Part shown: positions 31,690 to 42,269 of the stretch, piece after piece | Numbering within the stretch: position 1 is the first letter of the stretch | How the letters are laid out: every line of letters begins with the position of its first letter | NCBI GenBank assembly: GCA_031763025.1 | Contig: JASSKH010000023.1 | Location: forward strand, 1,364,001 to 1,428,000 | From: Macrocystis pyrifera | Taxonomy: Eukaryota; Sar; Phaeophyceae; Laminariales; Laminariaceae | DNA length: 64,000 nucleotides | Direction of reading: 5' to 3' | Made by a program: the position numbers and the translations under genes | The notes under the pieces: model-generated | What the model saw: only the letters and a program-made list of their open reading frames with translations | Told to the model about the DNA's origin: nothing | The model's database searches: none

Positions 31690-32300
31690 TACTGTTATGT
31701 GTTCGTTCTTTAGAGATACGAAGTTGTTCTGTTGTACCATGGTAGTTTTTTTCACATTAATCCGTTCTTTCTACCCGTCGACATCCCGCTCGACCCGTGT
31801 CCGTGCCGATTCTTCGATCCTATAGAGAGATACCTGGTACCAGTTCTGTGGTCACAAAGCTACGCCACAGGGATACTACGTTGGCACGTATGCAATGCAA
31901 TGCGAAGTCATCGTACTGCATACGACAGGCACGACATACACACCCCCCGCCCGCAGGGGATCTGGCAGACACTTCAAAAGAACGAGCTGGAAAAAAAAGG
32001 AAAACACCACTATAGTCGTCGTCAACAGAGTAAGACTAAGAACCAAGGAAAAATAACAGGCAAACCAACGCACAAAGCATCCTCCAGGTAGAGGCAGCAG
32101 TTTATGGTACGAGTAGCACAGCCTGGTTCTCCCCGCTAGTCTTCCTGGTAGCAAGGTCTGCCGCCTCCGTCCAGCGTTCGTCAACTATGCTCGGCCCCTC
32201 GGCGTCAGACAATACGAGAAGGCAAAGCAGGCTCGTCATCCACCCACGCCACACGACTCCGTCAGTAAGGCTTTTCAATCGGAGAAAGGAGAAGGTCACA
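31690..32300 (-). mobile_element. LINE 3' UTR fragment with tail
   Basis: Tail block at about 31750-31830 (CCGTTCTTTCTACCCGTCGA, CGTGTCCGTGCCGATTCTTC), then CAGGGGATCTGGCAGACACT and GTCAGACAATACGAGAAGGC in family order. Confidence 0.8.
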
Positions 32301-32319
32301 AAAGTACACCAGACATACT

Positions 32320-33228
32320 GTACATTGCTACGTATGCAGTACGCACAGTAGACAATGCAATGCCATGGCATCATACTGGATAAGGCAGGCACGACATAAA
32401 TAGTCAATTAATCAGAAAAAACCAAAGGAAACAAATCGCAAACAAATAGAAAAAGAAGAAGGAAAAATGAGGAGGAAAAACTGAAGTGCCTCGCCGCAGG
32501 AGATGTGCCAGACACTTGAAAAGAACGAGCGAAAAGAAAAGAAAACACCACTCATAAACAGAGTGAGACTAAGAACCAAGGGAAAAAAACAGGCAATACA
32601 GAGCACCGAGCACCCTCCAGGTAGCCGCAGCAGTTTGTGGCACGAGTAGCATAGCCATGTTCTCTCTACGAGTCTGCCAGGGACCTTGCCACCCTGTCTG
32701 CCGCCTCCGTCCTGTGTTCGTCAGCTATGCCCCGCCCCTCGGCGTCAGACAATACTAAGCAAGCAAAGCAGGCTTGTCATCGACCCACGCCACACGACTC
32801 CTTTCTTCAGTCTTATCAAGATAGAAGAATGGAAGAGAAATAAATAAAATAAAGGTCACTGATGATTAAGCGAAAAACAAAAAAAAGAAGACAAAAGAAG
32901 ACCAGGTTTAGCTGCACCAGTTGGCGGCACGAGCGGCATTGGTATGTTCTACTTCCTAGTCGGCCTGGTGCTTTGCTACCCTGTTTGCCATCTCCTTCCT
33001 ACTTTCGTCCACCGAGGTTTCCCTTCTATTCTTGATGTTTCCCCCCCTCCCCGCACTCCCTTGGTCGGGTTTCCTTCCACTCCTTGTGTTTCCCCCCTGC
33101 CCCCCCACTCCCTTGGACACCACCCACGGCGGATATGCGGCGCTGCCTACTTAGCTGTGCCCCATCCTGGTGCCATCTATCTGAAGTTTGTTGAATGCAA
33201 CCTTCCAGGAGACAAAGACCACCTCAAG
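32320..33228 (-). mobile_element. LINE 3' fragment (ORF end and UTR)
   Basis: UTR marks GCAGGAGATGTGCCAGACAC and GTCAGACAATACTAAGCAAG are followed by the ORF-end segment at about 32940-33175 (CTACTTTCGTCCACCGAGG, GGACACCACCCACGGCGGAT). The frame is disrupted by C-run indels. Confidence 0.8.
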
Positions 33229-33250
33229 CGAAAAAAATAAAAATAAAAAG

Positions 33251-33578
33251 GAAGACCAGGTTTAGCTGCACCAGTTGGCGGCACGAGCAGCATAGGCATG
33301 TTCTACTTCCTAGTCGGCCTGGTGCTTTGCTACGCTGTCTGCCATCTCCTGCCTACTTTCGTCCACCGAGGTTTCCCTTCTACTCTTGATGTTGCCCCCC
33401 TCCCCGCACTCCCTTGGTCGGGTTTCTTTCCACTCCTTGTGTTTCCCCTCTGCCCCCCCACTCCCTTGGGCACCACCCACGGCGGATATGCGGCGCTGCC
33501 TACTCAGCTGTGCCCCATCCTGGTGCCATCTATCTGAAGTTTGTTGAATGCAACCTTCCAGGAGACAAAGACCACCTC
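33251..33578 (-). repeat. Tandem duplicate of a 354-bp LINE segment
   Basis: Nearly identical to 32897-33228, from GAAGACCAGGTTTAGCTGCA through GACAAAGACCACCTC, offset 354 bp. The second copy is cut at ACCACCTC by the hAT-like element at 33579, where the first continues AAGCG. Confidence 0.88.
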
Positions 33579-33964
33579 CAGGGTTCTACACTATTTGACC
33601 TTGTCGTGGGCATGCCGTGGCATTATCATGGTACCGCCCATGGCATTCCATGGCATCACCACGGCATCCCATGGTGTGGCATAAGATTCCATGGCACGCC
33701 GTGGGGGTTGCCATGACATGCAATGGGTAATAGGATCATGGCAACCCCCGCGGCTACCGCCACGGCACTCCATGGCAACCCCACGGCATGTCATGGCAAC
33801 CCCCACGGCACCCCAATGTCCACGGCACCTAGGTTAGGGTTGAGGTTGGGGTTAGGGTCCCATGGTATGCCGTGGAGGTCCGTAGAAGGTTCCGTGGTAT
33901 GCCGTGGAAGGTTTTGCCGCAGGTGGCGCCACGGCATGAGGTACGTACATGATTGTCTTTTTTC
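33579..33964. mobile_element. hAT-like TTAGGG-bearing element, copy 4, with inverted right terminus
   Basis: The left end and interior match copy 1. After GGCGCCACGGCAT the expected right terminus is present in reverse complement (GAGGTACGTACATGATTGTC then TTTTTT at 33939-33964). The insertion point on the left is visible by comparison with the sister segment at 33218. Confidence 0.8.
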
Positions 33965-34199
33965 ATCCCGGCATGGGTTATGCTCTTGCCACACTTTATA
34001 TCTCGCTTACTTCATGTCCCTATTTATAGTCATATCTCGATGGCACAGCGGTGGTACACTTCCGTAGGTGCTGTACGAGGAAACCTGGTGAGATATGCCA
34101 GAGGGTGTAATACTACCAAACAGTACAATCATATTGTTATAAAAATATCCAAATAGTAAAATCATACCTGGTAGGTATTCGCCCCGACTAAAAAACACA

Positions 34200-34615
34200 T
34201 TTTCTTTTGTTGTTTTCTTCACATTAAACCGTCCTTTCTACTCGTCGGCATCCAGCGCAACCAGTGTCCGTGCCGATTCTTCAATCCTAGTGTGGTGTGA
34301 TGGAGAGTTACAACACTGCTGTAATATCCAGTACCTGTTATGACGACATGTCATTGCATTATTGTGTACTGCTGTTTGTTGTGCTCATGCATACGTAACA
34401 ATGTAGTATCTCTGTGGCGTAGTTTTGTGACTACAATACTTGTATCTCTCTAGTATTGAAGAATCGGCACGGACACTGGTTGTGCCGGATTCTTCAATCC
34501 TGGAGAGTTACAATTATTGTGGTCACAAAACTACGTCACAGAGATACTATTGATAATGTGCATTGTTATGCATTAAGCAGAGTAAACAACATAATGCCAT
34601 GCCATCATACTGGAT
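34200..34615. mobile_element. Head-to-head LINE 3' UTR fragments forming a palindrome
   Basis: A minus-oriented tail lies at about 34205-34290. It is followed by a palindrome with arms at about 34343-34480 and 34485-34610, each arm a piece of LINE 3' UTR (GTATCTCTGTGGCGTAGTTT on the left, ACTACGTCACAGAGATACTA on the right). The centre is GGCACGGACACTGGTTGTGCC, the middle of the LINE tail. Confidence 0.78.
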
Positions 34616-35441
34616 AGGTGTCCAAGGGAATGGGGGGAGGAGGGGCAACAAGAGGAGTAGCAGAAAACCCGACCAAGGGAATGCTGAGAGGGGGGGGAAG
34701 AGGAGTAGAAGGGAAACTGCAGTGGACGAAAGTAGGAAGGAGATGGCAGATAGGGTAGCCAGGTACCGGGCAGACTAAGAAGTAGAACATGCCTATACTA
34801 CTCGTACCACCAACTGGTGCAGCTGGTTCGAACGTGGTCTTCCTTTGTCTTCCTGTTGTTTTTGTTTATTTTTATTTCATTTTATTGTCTTCTTTTGCGG
34901 TGACCCTATGTGATTTTCATTTCTCTTCCTTTCTCCGATTGATAAGCCTTATTGAAGGAGTCGTGTGGCGTGGGTGGATGACGAGCCTGCTTTGCTTGTT
35001 TCGTACTGTCTGACGCCGAGGGGCCGGGCATAGTTGACGAACGCTGGACGATGATGGCAGACAGGGTAGCAAGGTACCAGGCGGGCCAGCAGGGAGACCC
35101 TGGCTGTGCTACTCGTACCATAAACTGCTGCCGCTACCTGGAGCATGCCTTGTGCTTTGTTTGGTTTGCCTGTTATTTTTCCCTTGGTTCTTAATCTTAC
35201 TCTGTTGACGACTATTACGGGGGTCCATAGTTAACGGGACTAAATTTTGTTAGTGAAAATAGGCAAATATATAGATTTTTATTTACACCATAGGTCCTGT
35301 TAAATATGGACCCCCGTAATAGTGGTGTTTTCTTCTTTTTCTTTTTTTTCCAGCTCGTTCTTTTCAAGTGTCTGCCACGTCCCCTGTACGGGGGTACGAT
35401 GGTTTGTTGCTATACTGAAGTATATACATATACCAGGTATA

Positions 35442-35472
<31 letters not shown>

Positions 35473-35745
35473 GTTTCTTTTCTCTTTCGAATTGTCTTTG
35501 TTTTTGTTTTCTTCTCTTTGTTTCGTTTTTGTTTCTCTAGGTCATGGAATGGGTATGTCGTGCCTGTCGTACGCAGTATGATGACATGGCATTGCATTGC
35601 ATACGTGGCAACGTAGTATCTCTGTGGCGTAGCTTTGTGACCACAGAACTTGTATCTCTCTAGGTTTGAACAATCGGCACGGACACTGGTTGCGCTGGAT
35701 GTCGACGCGTAGAAAGAACGGTTTAATGTGAAGAAAACAACAACA
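34616..35745 (+). mobile_element. LINE 3' end (ORF terminus, UTR, tail) with MITE insertion
   Basis: Plus-oriented. It begins GGTGTCCAAGGGAATGGGG within the last ~60 codons, reaches the stop in a frame homologous to the RYRAD end, then runs through the UTR to the tail (GCTGGATGTCGACGCGTAGA, AATGTGAAGAAAACAACAAC). A TA-MITE (35215-35319) interrupts the UTR, and an (AT)n run follows at 35440-35463. Confidence 0.85.
35215..35319. mobile_element. TA-flanked MITE, copy 4 (in LINE UTR)
   Basis: 105 bp with TA at 35213-35214 and 35320-35321. The uninterrupted LINE UTR at 60684-60703 (minus strand) reads GTTGACGACTAGTGGTG, giving one TA where this copy has MITE plus two. Confidence 0.92.
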
Positions 35746-35985
35746 ACATAAGACAGGTACAACATACACATTCTATATATCGAGGACAACAACACGAAGA
35801 AAGAACACTTGAAAACAGAAAGAAAAAAAAGAAATTAAAGAGAAAAATGAGAAAATAGTACGGGAAAGCTAAGAAATGCATATGACGTGCCTCCGTCGGG
35901 CGATGTCGTCAGGCGATGTGGTAGAGACACTTGAAAAAGCAAAAGAAAGAGCGACATAAAGAAACAACACCACTACTACATACTA

Positions 35986-36200
35986 TTACGGGGCACCATA
36001 GCAAATAGGACCTACGCTACACACAAAAACCTACTGTGTTTTCCTAGTTTTACTATTACGGAGGTCCATAGTTAATAGGACCTATGGTATGGATAAAAAC
36101 CTATATATTTACCTATTTTTACTAACAAAATTTGGTCCCGTCAACTATGGACCCCCGTAATAATAAAAATTGGTCCTATTTACTAAAAGGCCCCCCGTGA
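35986..36200. mobile_element. TA-flanked MITE, copy 5 (outer, interrupted)
   Basis: TTACGGGGCACCATAGCAAA at the left and GGCCCCCCGTGA at the right, with TA at 35984-35985 and 36201-36202. It is about 108 bp once the inner insertion is discounted. Split at an internal TA by copy 6. Confidence 0.85.
36056..36160. mobile_element. TA-flanked MITE, copy 6 (inner)
   Basis: 105 bp, TTACGGAGGTCCATAGTTAA ... CCCCCGTAA, with TA at 36054-36055 and 36161-36162. It lies in the TTTTACTAA segment of copy 5. Confidence 0.9.
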
Positions 36201-36409
36201 TATTAATAATACCAACAGAGTAAGACTAATAGTAAGAATTCAGGGAAAAAACAAGCAAGCCAAAAAGAACTAAACATCCTCCACGTAGTCGCAGCAGTTT
36301 GTGGTACGAGTAGCATAGCCAGGTTCTCCCTACTAGGCGGTCTGGTACCTCGTTGCCCTGTCTACCGTCTCCGTCCGGCGTTCATCATCAAGTCCCCACC
36401 CCCGCAGAG

Positions 36410-37280
36410 GATGCGTGAGACAGAAACAAAAAAAAATGATCACAAGTTCGTGAGTAAAACAAGTGTATTGCCAGCTTATCAAGTATAGTACGTGAGAGAG
36501 CACAACACAACCAAAACCAGAGGATAAGAGGAAAAGTACTATATATACAAGTATAAAAAAGTATTTTCTGGAATGGAACATACAGCAGCAGTAGTATGTT
36601 CAAATGCCACACCCTTTGTCGTCTCCTCCCTATTCTCGTCATTAGAGCGTTGCGGACAAAAAAAAAAAAAACTTCAGGTGCAAGAAGTAGGCAAAAACAA
36701 AAAAAGGCAATTTTTTAGTAGTGGGGCTTGGGGGAGGCGAAAAACGAGGAGAGGGAAACATTTCCAAGGCTTGCACAGGCATTCTCGATACGGGTCGCTC
36801 AAGTTTTTTTGGGTTTTGTGTTGTTGCCCGTGCCATGTATGTGCTCTCTACTGCGACACCACCACGAGAGCGCTGCAGTTGGAACCTCGTCGTGAAAATA
36901 GCCACATTCGAAAGATCTTGTGTAGAGCTACATCATAGGCATTTAAACCACCTCAATTCGTCGGAGCATGTGCGATATTTATAAATGGCCCCAGCCATCC
37001 ACAACGCCGATGCGCCATTCTGATGCAATAATGTAACGACCGTTTGTTATTCATATTCATGCCCCAACGGTCCTTACAATTCCGCCACGCTCTTCCCAAA
37101 GCTCGTCTCTTCTCACGTTCGGATTTGGGGGAGTAGGCGCGCTCTCTCTACGACAATAACAAACAGCTGGTGCACAGACGCTGCAATAACAGCAGCAACG
37201 ACATAACTAGTCCCTGTGATCGTACGACGAGTTCCAACAGATATATATATATACAAGGCTTTCCTTCGGAGTGGGTATTC
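36410..37280. other. No recognisable gene
   Basis: The frame 36573-36938 plus and its antisense partners lack motifs. A poly(A) run lies at 36658-36671. Confidence 0.4.
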
Positions 37281-37283
37281 CGT

Positions 37284-37434
37284 CGTTTCTTGTACAAATA
37301 CATTTAGTTTGGTTGGCTTTGGGCTATGACGCCAATTGCAGTTTTTGGTTGGCTTTGGGCTTTGACGCCAATTGCATATTGCAATTGGGGTAATAGCCCA
37401 AAGCCAACCAAACTAAATGTATTTGTGTAAGAAA
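37284..37434. repeat. Long palindrome with a doubled left arm
   Basis: Left arm CGTTTCTTGTACAAATAC then ATTTAGTTTGGTTGGCTTTG; right arm CAAAGCCAACCAAACTAAAT then GTATTTGTGTAAGAAACG. The block GGTTGGCTTTGGGCT(A/T)TGAC is duplicated at 37312 and 37346. It has the form of a fold-back MITE; no target duplication could be fixed. Confidence 0.75.
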
Positions 37435-37880
37435 CGGTGAAGGATGTAATAATCGCATTTATTTGTGAATGTAATGTGAAACGTAAGATCGGGTGACGCA
37501 AGAGTAAGAATGACATTCGTCCAATAATATAAGGACAACATATTTCATCGGTGCCGGGAGAGAGTGCAGTAGTGCATGGCATGTGGATGATGTACAACAT
37601 ACAGGCTGTTGTTTCAAGGAAGGTTCGGGACAGAGGGGAAAGCAGCAGTGCCGGCAACGACAACGGTTATGGAAATGTTGTATAGTTGCTGGGCGGCCGC
37701 GATTTCGATTTAGCCAGCATAGGAGTTTGGATGAGACATGATATGTAAATAGTCTTCCAGGCTGCTGTAGTAACGAGGCGAGAGGCCCACAATGTGGATC
37801 TGTCCGCTGTTGAACCCGTTGGGTATGTGTAGGGAGAAATAATCGTGATTTTGGGAAATGTGGGAACAATTTGTTGCCTC

Positions 37881-38043
37881 TCATTCGTCCTGGATGGAGA
37901 CAATCTGCTTGGCGTACTGCTTCGGAATTCCGCGAAGCCCTGGAGCAGGCGAAATGGAAGGGAGTCTTCTTGCGCTTGATGATGATGTCTCCGTCTTTGA
38001 TGGTGGAGGCCGTCAGGCGGCAGTTGTAGCACTTGCCACCGAC
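37881..38043 (-). pseudogene. Zinc-finger exon (PARP-type-finger-like), 3' end of a possible host gene
   Basis: A minus frame gives YFDQVGGKCYNCRLTASTIK, then DGDIIIKRKKTPFHFACSRA. This is C-x2-C, about 25 residues, then H-x2-C, with the I-K-x-G-D spacing of PARP-type zinc fingers. It begins after a plausible acceptor (pyrimidine-rich, ending TTCGACCAG). A one-base frameshift near 37930 separates it from a second frame ending KQYAKQIVSIQDE and TGA at 37881-37883. Either the gene is broken or there is a base error or a tiny intron. PARP-type fingers bind nicked DNA. Family and function here are inference. Confidence 0.33.
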
Positions 38044-38199
38044 CTGGTCGAAGTAAACAAGGTGCGCGGGGCGGGAGTGGCGTGCAGGGAATGGCGGGGG
38101 AGGGGGAAGGGGGCGGGGCAGAGTTCATTATTTGTACTGCTCTACAGCGGCACAACAGCAGTACGTAATCGCTTGCTATACGACGGCAGCAGCAGCAGC

Positions 38200-38358
38200 A
38201 GAAGCAGCAAGTACATGCGTAAAACGCTGCAGGAAAACGGCCAAAATATTTTTTTAACGTACCCAAACGACCATTTGGGTGCAAAAACGACCAAGAAAAA
38301 CAGTCCGAATACATAAGAACAATCAGTGGATATCGAGCCAGCATTAGCAGTATCAGCC

Positions 38359-38391
<33 letters not shown>

Positions 38392-38829
38392 GCAACGGCT
38401 TCGAGCAGTGGTTGCGGCAGCATTAGCAACATTAGCAGCAGCAGAAGCAGCAATGGATCGTTGCAGCGTTGGCAGCAGTAGCGGCATAGCAAAGATATGA
38501 TAAAAAAGAAGAAACAAAGTATGTACCCTGGTATGCCGCGACCGCAAAAACTACGGAATTTCATTGGCGAAACAAAACTATGTACACACAAATCACCAGC
38601 ATGACGTACAACGCAGCAGCAGCACCACAGCAGCGTAGCAGCGATATGGAAAGAACGAAGCCCAAAACGAGAAAAAGCAGTACGTACGCAAAATGCAGCA
38701 GCAAAATGACCAAAATATTTTTTCCAGCTACCCAAACGACCATTTAGGTACAAAAACGATCAAGAAAAACAATAATCCGAGTACATGCGAACATCCAGTG
38801 AATATTGCGGCAGCATTATTATTAGCATT

Positions 38830-38880
<51 letters not shown>

Positions 38881-39258
38881 GGATCGCCGCAACGTTGGCT
38901 GCAGCAGCAGCAGCATAGCAACGATATGAAAAGGAGGAAGAAAAAAACTACGTACCCTGGTCGGCCGCAATCGCAAAACGTACGGTAATTGTTGACGATA
39001 CAGAAATATGTACACACACACGAGTGTAATACACACACGAATCACGTCCAGCATGATGTACGGCAACAACGCAGCAACACCACAAAAAAAATCGTTGACG
39101 ATACAGAAATATGTACACTCGCACAAGTGTAATAGGCACACAAATCATGTCCAGCATGATGTGTACGGGAACAACGCAGCAGCGCCACAAAACGACAAAA
39201 CGACCAAGAAACACAATTATCCGAGTACATACGAACATTCAGTGAATATTGCGGCACC

Positions 39259-39318
<60 letters not shown>

Positions 39319-40410
39319 GCAACGGATCGCCACAGCGTTGGCAGCAGCAGCAGCAGCAGCATAGCAACGATATGAATAGAAGGAAGAAAAAAAGTATGTA
39401 CCCCGAGTCCGTCCGAAAAGTATTTTTGGTACCTCACTATAGATAGACCCACCCCCGCATGCTGTACGGTAACAACGCAGCAGCAGCAGCAATACGAAAA
39501 GAACCAAGCTAAAATACGAGAAAAAGTAGTTCGTACGCAAAATGCAGCAGCAAAACGACCAAAATATTTTTTGTACGTATAAAAAAAAACATTTGGGTAC
39601 AAAAACGGCCAACAAAAACAATAATCCGCGTTGGCAGCAGCAACATAGCAACGATATGAAAATAAGGAAGAAGAAAACTATGTACCCTGGTATGCCGCGA
39701 TCGCAAAACCTACGGAAATTCAGTGACGATACAGAAATATGTACACACACAAGTGCAGCATGATGTACAGCAACAACGCAGCAGCACCACAGCAGCAGCA
39801 AGCAGCAGCATAGCAACGATAGGAAAAGAAATCAAGCCAAAAACGAGAAAAAGCAGTACGTACGCAAAATGCAGGAGCAAAACGACAAAAATATTTTTCA
39901 CGTATCAAAAGAACCATTTGGGTACAAAAACGACCAATAAAAACAATAATCCGACCACATACGAACATTCAGTGGATATTGCGGCATCATTAGCAGCAGA
40001 AGCAGCTACAGTTAGCAGCAGCAGAGGCTGCAATGAATCGCCGCAGCGTTGGCAGCGTTGGCAGCAGTAGCAGCAGCATAGCAACGATATGAAAATATGG
40101 AAGAAAAAAAGCATGATGTACCCTATTAATAGTATGCCACCATCGCGAAACCCACGGAATTTTATTGACGATCCGAAAATATGTACACTTCCAGCATGAC
40201 GCACGGCAACAACGCAGCAGCACTACAGCAGCAGCACGTGCACAGCAGCAGCAAGTGCACAGGAGCAGCAGGTGCACAGCAGCAGCACTCATGGCGTGGC
40301 GCTGACAGCAGCAGCAGCAGCAGCAGCCGAAACGAGCAAAGGGGGTACGTAGGGTCACCAAAACATGTACACATAGAAATCGTGCGCACCGAAAATGCAC
40401 CACAGTAGCA
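38200..40410. repeat. Higher-order repeat array with CAG cores (~350-470-bp units)
   Basis: Units repeat in the order AAATGCAGCAGCAAAACGAC, AAAATATTTTTT, ACGACCATTTGGGTACAAAA, ACATACGAACATTCAGTG, AATATTGCGGCA, a (CAG)n tract, GTTGGCAGCAG, CATAGCAACGATATGAAA, ATGTACCCTGGTATGCCGCG, then ACGATACAGAAATATGTACA. Starts are recognisable near 38217, 38690, 39535 and 39870, plus a partial near 39090. The longest CAG tracts are at 38358-38388, 38836-38878 and 39258-39312. The poly-Ala/Leu/Cys frames on the minus strand are products of the repeat. Confidence 0.85.
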
Positions 40411-40689
40411 GCAGCACTCACATCGTTCGGTGCAGCGGTGACGGCGACAGCTGAATCCTTCGTTCCTTCGTTCACGTCCCGCAAACAGTTGTGCATGTGC
40501 GCGTTCGCGTGCATTGTGTAAGAGGAGCCGACGCAACGCACGAAGGGGAAAGAACGAGCATGGATGAGTCCAAAAAATGCTAAACGCTTTGAGGTAGGTT
40601 TGTATGCAAAAAGGCAATTGAAAACCCCAAAAAAACGTACTGGCAACAGACAGCATTCAACAATAGACCCAAGACACTCACCACTGTCA

Positions 40690-40946
40690 GCAGTCTCGAG
40701 GGAGTACGAGACAGTCCCTTCCTTGATCGGTCGAGCACATAACTCGCAGTTGGTTGCCCAATACAGGATGATCCCGCCACAATCGCACATGAGATCCTCG
40801 CAGGTGGCGAAGGCCACGTTTTTGCCACCAGGCGCGGAGTTCTTGGGCAAGTAAGTAAGTGCTGGTCCCTGCACCGGTCGCAAACAACAGTCGGCACCAG
40901 GTCGGTATTTGTCGTTGCCGCTCTCTCGCCAGAGGGCGAGGACCAC
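40690..40946 (-). CDS. Possible Cys-rich exon of a host gene
   Basis: A minus frame reads NSAPGGKNVAFATCEDLMCD, then CGGIILYWATNCELCARPIK and EGTVSYSLETADS. It has clustered C-x-C and C-x2-C pairs. It is followed by a consensus donor (CAGTG|GTGAGT) and may be preceded by an acceptor at TTACTTGCCCAAG. It lies upstream, in minus orientation, of the zinc-finger exon at 37881-38043, with the CAG array between them in intron position. Direct joining is out of phase (this exon ends in phase 1, the other starts in phase 0), so a further exon or two unrelated genes must be assumed. A plus-strand exon reading of the same bases is also possible. Confidence 0.28.
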
Positions 40947-40949
40947 GCG

Positions 40950-42225
40950 CCTCTCGACGAGGGGGAGGTGAGCTTAGGGGGGGTGGAGAAGGGAGAGGCG
41001 GGGGTTGCAGGACCAGCAGGTTCGCCACCGACAGCAGCAAGCAGCTTGGCTGCCTACAGCTGCATCTAGATGCCGTTCGTCGAAGGCGAGACGCCTCCTC
41101 TAGGCGTTGTGCGAAGAGCTGTCTATTGGTTGCAGTTTGCGAACAAAGAAGAAAGGTTGTTTGGCTGTTTGGCTGTTCGGCTGTTTCAAAGAAGAAGGGC
41201 TGTTTGCGAAGAGCTGTCTATCAGTCGGTCTGTCTGCCAAGAGCTAGCAAGTGACAACGACCTCAAAAATCGTATTTATAGTTGTATTTATATATGCTTG
41301 CTGTCGGGGTGTCGAGGTGGCTCTGCCTCTAGTTTATACATTTGGATTTGTTTGTTCTCGCTCGCAACCGCTTGTCAAGCTTTGCCATCGCTCTACTGGG
41401 CATGCTGCTGCTGTGATCTGTGTCTCCGGTGTCGGGGTTGTCCGGTGGCATCACACGATTGTGGGCGGCGTGCTTGCTGCCTGTCGCAGCTGCTAGGTGC
41501 TTGCTGCGCGGTCGTCAGATGCTTCCTCCATCGAGCAGAGCTTTCTATCTGTCATGAGGCGCTTCTCCTGCAGACACTGCTCCTGTGGCAGGTGTGCCGT
41601 GCTGCGATCGACGGCGGAAATGACAAGCTAGGTTCTTCAAGTCACCATCCAATCATCGTACGAATTTTGTCACAATTTGGTTGATTTTAGTGTGTGTGAT
41701 TGGCCTACGTCACAAAGGTTTCAGGCCCCAACAATGCAAAATTGCTTCAACAAAATGCACCCACACACTACCCCCCCCCCCCCGCGCTCCCGCCTCGGCC
41801 GGCCCAAAAAACTTTTTTTTCCCCGATAAATACGTATTGGGCTTGATTTCGAAGCCTTATCAACCCTTTTACATCGATACGAGTACACGTGCCACATCTA
41901 AACCCGTACCGACGTGCGCTTTTGTGGTTTTGTTACCTAAATCTGAGTTCTAACTTGAGCAAACCATCGCGCTCATCACGCACATATTGTGTATGTATTA
42001 ATAGTTTGTATGTATAGTATGTACGCGTGTCCAATGTGTGTGTCCAAGTCTGTCGGCAAAAAAAGTTGGGGAAAAGGCTTGCTCGAAAAAAGAGTGTATT
42101 AAATTTTGATCAAATTGTGGTGTGTATTGCAATATGTATGGTGTATAGACTACATGCAAGACGAATTTAGAGTATACATACTTGATTAAGTAGTACAGAA
42201 GTGATAGTGTTGTAGGTGTGCGGCG
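40950..42225. other. No recognisable gene; poly(C) tract
   Basis: The plus frame 41070-41684 is Cys/Leu-rich and probably chance. A poly(C) run of about 15 lies near 41770. Confidence 0.4.
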
Positions 42226-42269
42226 GCGGTGTGTTTTAATTTGATTATTTTCTTTTTTAGGCAGGAAAA

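Larger units (their letters stand above)
35746..36405 (-). mobile_element. LINE 3' UTR fragment with nested MITEs
   Basis: Minus-oriented UTR marks: GACAGGTACAACATACACAT, GATGTGGTAGAGACACTTG, CAACAGAGTAAGACTAA, GTGGTACGAGTAGCATAGCC. It carries the MITE pair at 35986-36200. Confidence 0.75.

Noticed and set aside
37667..40204. Poly-Leu, poly-Cys and poly-Ala frames resembling membrane proteins
   Set aside because: They come from CTG/CAG tracts read on the minus strand; units repeat at DNA level regardless of frame.
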